DNA of 64,000 bases from Dermatemys mawii (taxonomy: Eukaryota > Chordata > Testudines > Dermatemydidae), in the NCBI GenBank assembly GCA_007922305.1, contig ML677358.1:10299810-10363809 (forward strand), in the 5' to 3' direction. The first letter of the stretch is position 1; each line of letters opens with the position of its first letter. The position numbers and the translations under genes are program-made. This document shows, piece by piece, positions 58,441 to 64,000 of the stretch. Under the pieces are notes generated by a model. The model was given only the letters and a program-made list of their open reading frames with translations. It ran no database searches and was not told the origin of the DNA.

Positions 58441-58709
58441 GTTTACCTGCAGCATTCACAGGTTCAGCTGATCACGGCACTTACTGGCCGCGGTTCGCCG
58501 TTCCAGGCCAATGGGGTCTGCGGGAAGTGGCAGCCGGAACATCCCTCTGCCCACGCCACTTCTCGCAGCCCTCAATGGCCTGGAATGGCGAACCACGGCC
58601 AGTGGGATCTGCAATCGGCCAAACCTGCAAACACTGCAGGTAAACAAACCATCCTGGCCCACCAGCAGCTTTCCCTGATGGGATGCTTGCCAAAGGTTGC
58701 CGATCTCTG
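58441..58709. mobile_element. GC-rich palindromic hAT-like element, left end missing
   Basis: It starts inside the left arm (GTTTACCTGCAGCATTCACA). The mirrored arms are GGCCGCGGTTCGCCGTTCCA and TGGAATGGCGAACCACGGCC. The right side is complete: GGTAAACAAACCATCCTGGC, TTTCCCTGATGGGATGC and CAAAGGTTGCCGATCTCTG. The left terminus was lost, opposite to the copy at 37918, possibly at the junction with the PLE fragment. Confidence 0.8.
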
Positions 58710-58864
58710 GTCTAGTGTGTCCCCTTTTGATGAGGGAGGTGGTGCATCATGGGAATTCCATGGCTGCAATACATCAAAGGAGATGGCTGGGGGAACTTGC
58801 CCCCATTTTCCCCTTTGGGCTATTATGTAACTGAACTACAATTCCCATGAAGCACCCTGGCAGC

Positions 58865-59015
58865 ATATCTGAATTGAAATATTTTGTGTTTTGGCTGAAA
58901 TATTTTGGGTTTTGGGTGTTGGGTTCAAAATTTTCTCTGGAAAACAGACAATTGTTCAATATTGAACACCCAATTTTCAATCAAAAACAATTTTGCTGAA
59001 ATGTTTTCAACCTAG
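58865..59015. repeat. AT-rich old repeat with mirror-like runs
   Basis: TGAAATATTTTGTGTTTTGG, GGGTTCAAAATTTTCTCTGG, TTCAATATTGAACACCCAAT, AATTTTGCTGAAATG. Similar composition to 3930-4262; class uncertain. Confidence 0.35.
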
Positions 59016-59019
59016 CAGT

Positions 59020-61630
59020 TACCCCATAAACACAGTAATAATAAAAGACCCCTAAGTCTATGTAGCCTAGTGCAAACTTGCTGATTAGCAAAGGAGAATA
59101 TAAACCTTCAGGATCAAAGCAGCTGCTGTTGTCAGTGGAACTGGGAACGAAATATGCTGTTAGGAGAAAAGGAGTATGCAAGAATGAGAATAAAAATGGA
59201 AAGAAAACTATGCACAATATTCTGTTTTATTTTTAAAAAATCCTCTCAGTGCCATCACGTTAATTTTAAGAGGTATTAATTTTCTTTATATGATTCCAAC
59301 AATATAAATATTTAATGGTGTTAGATTACAGAGCAGTAACAGTTAGATTAGCTCCAACCAATAGGATTTGAATTGGACAGGTTCTTTGCATTTAGATTAC
59401 TGCTATTGTGAAATTAATATCTCTTTACATGGCATACATTTAAAAAATCTGTATTTCTTTTTTAGGTGTTGCTCAGTGCACAGAAAGCATAAACACCTTT
59501 CCTACTCCCAGGGTTTCTGTCAGTATTTTAAAGTGATATGTTATGACAAACAGGATAATAGCTCCAGGTTATGTGGATAGATCACAGCATTTAGACTTAT
59601 GATTATCACTACTATTTATCAGCTAAGGCAAACAATTGCATTGATTTGAAAAAGTGCAGATCTTTCTGGATATGAATTATCTTTGTAAACATGTTAAGGG
59701 ATGATGATTGTTTTATTATACAAATATATAGACATTTTCTTTCTCCATTACATCCATTCTTAAGTAAGATGAGAGAGGAAAATATGAGATGTAGCATAGC
59801 AGTGAAACCTGAGGCCAAAATGGTCCTATTTGGATGTCTAAAATTAAAACCAATGGGAGTTGTGGGTGCTAAGTGCCTCTCAAAATGTAGATACCTAACT
59901 ATGGATTTAGTCACCCAATCTCAAACCTTCCAGTTGGAAAATCTTGTCCTTAACTTATATTTACAAGTGAAATATCATGTGGTAAAGTTTCTGGAACAGA
60001 CCTGTATGGAGGTCAAAGAGATCTGACTTTTATGCAGGGACAAGGGGTGTTCCGAAGCATGGATGCTGCAGAAAATGTATGATAACCCAGATTGAGTTCT
60101 CCACCGGTTACCAAGGTTCCTCTGCACTTAGCGTATCTGTCCCCCACTCCCTTCGAACACCTACATATATATAGGGCTTTCCATAGGTAAATGAATGTGA
60201 ATGGTAGTCACCAAGAAAAGGGGACAGAGGGCCAGACACCTTGACTGATGCATGTTTTGCCACTTTTACCTGGGCCTGATTTTTCTTAGCCGTGCACCTC
60301 ATATAGTCGTTTACGCCTGTGCAGAGCTGCTGAAGAAATTCCTTTTCCTAATCGAGGAGAAATCCACAAAATTATTGTATATAGTTCTATGCCACCCATC
60401 TGTGATGTATAACAAACATCTCAACAGTATAGGGATCCCGGAGGAATATTTCACATTTATGTAACAGCATTACACAGTTGAGTAGATCTTTTCCCCACTT
60501 CTTCTGCACCATAAGCTTATCAGCTGCTGCTGAAGCCAGGATATGAAGTACTGTATGGCAAACCCTATTTTCCTAGGTATTTTAAATTCAGCTTTCATTC
60601 CTCCTGCAATACCAAAGAGAATAATGGGGGGGAAAAAATCTAAACTGTGGTATCCAGAACCAAAGAATGCCTCATCTGCTGCTTTTGGAAAGAACAATCT
60701 GACTCAGTTAATCAAATACAGTGATAGAAGACCTCGATCTAATAATAGGAAGCTAACAAGCAAGTAGGGTGATAATTAGCAGATAAAGAAATAAAACATG
60801 AAAAGCATTGCAAGCAGAACAAGAAGCAAGAAATGATCTGAATTAGTAACTTGAATTAATGCCAAAGTCAATAGAACCAACCTGCAACTATTCTCACGGC
60901 TTTTAAATTGATTTAATCAAATTGTTTTGCTAAGTGTGACAGCTTAAATGATGTCAGAAATCTTCAGTGTCCTAGATCTGTCTTTTAAATTCCTCTCCAC
61001 TTTGACATCTGCAGTACTTTCTCCTAGAGAAGCTGAAAATATTCGTTACAAAAATTCATCATTCCAGTACAGAAATACTCATGGTGATTTTCTTGGTCAG
61101 TTTCACTAGGGCTTTGGGTGACTGTCAGCTGTATTATGCCACAAACTGTAATGAGTCAGTATGGATAGATGAGTCAAAGTGAAATGTACAGGACTGAATA
61201 TTTTCCTTGACCTTCAATTGAAAGCATGATTTGAAATGTTATGTTGTTGGGTTCAAAACCTGTGTTGTTCCATGTGACACTTGACGCTGAATATTAAATA
61301 TTACATATGTGACTCAACAGCACTAGTGAGTCATACACATATTGAGATTTCACTTATACATTTTTATCCTGTATTGAGCAAAAATGGGTTAGAATCTCAA
61401 CTTCTGTAAATCAGTGCAAGTCTATTTTTTTCACCGGTTGAGGGTATGACACAAAATGTTGAATCCTCTACTCTAAATTTTACTATTTTCTTTATCATCT
61501 TTTCTAACTGATGAAATCAAAACAAGTTTTCTAAGTTGCCAGGCCTTTCTTTGCAGATGCATTTAAAAGATCATATTGTATTCATAATTCAGTGTCTTTA
61601 GCCGAAAAACTGTAATAAAGATTGAAGTGG
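59020..61630. other. Intergenic, no gene recognised
   Basis: Highly AT-rich, with no clear repeats beyond a short ACCAATGGGAGTTGTGGGTG fragment (about 59850) of a dispersed family. No exon-like signals. Confidence 0.5.
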
Positions 61631-61641
61631 ATCATCTAGTC

Positions 61642-61969
61642 CAGGGATCAGCAACCTTTCAGAAGTGGTGTGCCGAGTCTTCATTTATTCACTCTAATTT
61701 AAGGTTTCACGTGCCAGTAATACATTAACATTTTTAGAAGGTCTCTTTCTATAAGTCTTTAATATATAATTAGACTATTGTTGTATATAAAGTAAATAAG
61801 GTTTTTAAAATGTTTAAGAAGCTTCATTTAAAATTAAATTTAAAATGCAGAGCCCCCAAAACTGGTGACCAGGACCCGGGCAGTGCGAGTGCCACTGAAA
61901 ATCAGCTCGTGTGCCGCCTTCAGCACCCATGCCGCCTTTGGCACTCATGCCATAAGTTGCCTACCCCTG
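61642..61969. mobile_element. hAT-type non-autonomous element with perfect 8-bp target duplication
   Basis: Left end CAGGGATCAGCAACCTTTC, right end GCCATAAGTTGCCTACCCCTG (reverse complement CAGGGGTAGGCAAC). Identical flanks ATCTAGTC lie at 61634-61641 and 61970-61977. The centre is AT-rich (GTTTAAGAAGCTTCATTTAA), then GACCAGGACCCGGGCAGTGC. I recognise the family as common in turtles. 328 bp, no coding capacity. Confidence 0.92.
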
Positions 61970-61977
61970 ATCTAGTC

Positions 61978-64000
61978 AAACATCCTGGTTAGAAAAACCA
62001 ACTTACTGGTCATTTCAGATTGCTTCAGGTTCATGTCTGGTATAAATTTTCAGTATTGATGGACTTTTTTTTTTTTTTTAATTAAAAAGCAGTTAGTACT
62101 ATGTTTGAGATGTAATCTAATTACTGTGCAGAAAAGTGTAATCTAAGCCTGTCTCGACTGACAAATGTAGCAACACATTTGATTAATTAAAATGAAAGAT
62201 GTACAGGGACTAACTATGCTCTCAGTCCTTTCGACATTTTAAAAATAAATTCATTCCAATCTCCTGGAAGGCTCCAGACCAGTCTATTTGCATCAGAATG
62301 AAAAGGAAGATACCAAATATTCCAACTCACTCTTCTTTTCTGTCCTTCAGACCATGAATACCCATGGAGGCATTGCTGCTGACCCTTGCTTTGGCCAGAT
62401 GGCCCTCCGAAAAAGAGAGAGACAGTTGGTGACATTGCATGAATATAATTCAGCTGGGTGGGGATGCTGCATCTAATGAGAGAATTCAAAAAACAGCTAA
62501 AGCATGAGTAGTTCAAATAGGTCACAAAACCTATCTCATGTTAACAGCTCCCAAGCTTTTGTGCTTGCTCCACGCATGCCTATTTCATATTACATGACCT
62601 TGCTTCTAGTCTTCACATAATAAAGCATTAAGATGAGATGTTAAGATGCTGATGATAATACCTGGTGCTCATATAGCTCTTTTCATCAGCAGTGCAACTG
62701 TGAATGAAGCTAAAGTCAATGGCACTACTCCGATTTACTCCAGCTGAGGATGTGGTCCATTTTCCAATAAAACAGTAAAATGCATTGCAGCATTCATTCC
62801 TCTAATTCTACAGAATGAGTACCTGTTATACCAAAATACACTCAACCAAATGGTTTGCACGGATGTAAACACGAATAAATCCCCTCAGAGAAATACATGT
62901 AAGGGATGGATTCTATTGGATGGATTCAGTTACATCAGTATTCTCTGCAGATTCTGAGATAAGTCTGATGGCTTTGGTTGTTTTTAAAGGACAATTCAAA
63001 ATAATTTTATTGAAAAGGACATCTTGGGTTAAAAGGATGTTTCTCTCTTTGTGGCATATGATCATTATTGTACTCTGTAGTAATCTGACGTGGGAAGGTT
63101 AATAAATAATACATACTTAGAAGGGGACTTTTGGAGAAGTATTCTGATGTACTCATCCTTCAGAACATTCCTAGTTTTGGACACATGCAGAACACAGGTA
63201 TTAGTTTTCCCCTTTCTCCCTCATATCTGCATTGGCATTTCTCGAGGTGCCCCTTGTTGCTGAAGTTGAGAGTGACTTTTTTTTTTGACAGACTCCTCTA
63301 AAGCCAATTGCAAAACTCTCATTGATTTCAATGGGAGCCAGATCCAACCCTTAATTCAAGTATTCTGAAAGTATTCAACAAAAGTGCCAAAATATAGTAT
63401 AAAGGAAATAACTTTGAGAATGAAGAGCCAGCCTAAAAGAGAGAAGTAGAAGAGGAAGAGATGAACCTGGGGGAAATGCGGGAGACAGATGTAAAGATTA
63501 ACACGTTTCTGTAATGTAAGAATAAAAAATATTAAAAACCCTTCATCTGAAGTCAGGTTGTTTTAGAACCTCAGCTGTTCTGTTTAATTTTTTTCTCCTA
63601 GCAGGCTGGGAAAGTTCAGAGTACAGCTGCAGGCCCAGCCAGCTGTAGTATCAAAAGCAAATCAGAATCCAAATATAAAGCTTTGATTGCAAGTTCAAAA
63701 ATACAAATCCTTAAGAGGTTTGACCAGCTTTAAAATCAGAACCGTTTTTCATTTACTCCAGTAAGTACACAGTTATTGCACAGCTGCCGAAGTGTAACTT
63801 GACTTGCAGATACAATGAATGGCAGCTTTTTAAAAAATTAAATGATACTTAATTTTATTCTGGGAAGAGACAGAAGCCTCCAAAAATCCCATATCCCTGG
63901 AGGCTGGCATGGTAGTCGAATAGTCAAAACATTGTGTTCCATGTGGGTGATCCATGAATAGGTTTTAAGTTATCAAGGCTGTGCAATGCTCTCCATCCGT
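61978..64000. other. Intergenic, no gene recognised
   Basis: Contains poly-T (62067-62079), short palindrome-family fragments (GATTTACTCCAGCTGAGGAT at 62731, ATTGATTTCAATGGGAGCC at 63321) and otherwise unique AT-rich sequence to the window end. Confidence 0.5.

Overview
The window is vertebrate nuclear DNA, most likely from a turtle (cryptodiran). The clearest signs are tRNA-headed SINEs with a CR1-like tail, the arrangement of the tortoise PolIII (Cry) SINE, at three places. CR1 LINE 3' ends, amniote MIR-type SINEs, hAT and PIF/Harbinger-like MITEs and Penelope-like retroelements (PLEs) support this. There are no bacterial-type genes. Species is inferred from repeat families only.

Left part (1-10.9 kb): the only host gene I can support is the chemokine gene CXCL14, on the minus strand. 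Exon 1 coding (10500-10563), exon 2 (9474-9579) and exon 3 (2958-3068) have consensus splice sites and matching phases. Together they encode a 21-22 residue signal peptide and nearly the whole chemokine domain. The last few residues and the 3'UTR (exon 4) were not found and probably lie left of base 1. A promoter-like segment (TATA-like TTTTAAAA, GC box, no upstream ATG) sits at about 10.75-10.86 kb.

Remainder (10.9-64 kb): about 53 kb upstream of CXCL14 with no exon I can recognise, filled with dispersed repeats. Well-bounded elements are a TA-flanked MITE (326-446), two hAT-type elements with perfect 8-bp target duplications (15389-16086 and 61642-61969), a PIF/Harbinger-like MITE with TTA duplications (39104-39385) and two oppositely truncated copies of a GC-rich palindromic element (37918-38209, 58441-58709). 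CR1 tails lie at 25525-25743 and 46365-46850.

The most interesting material is a set of Penelope-like elements. One at 54742-56305 has a 15-bp target duplication, about 431-bp inverted arms and a decayed GIY-YIG endonuclease reading frame. A second at 27409-27620 is only 212 bp yet has the same architecture and the same inverted-arm breakpoint. Others lie at 23909-24345 and 58053-58430. Their arms carry a hammerhead-ribozyme-like motif with deviations from the catalytic consensus. The shared breakpoint suggests a reproducible way of forming the inverted 5' end.
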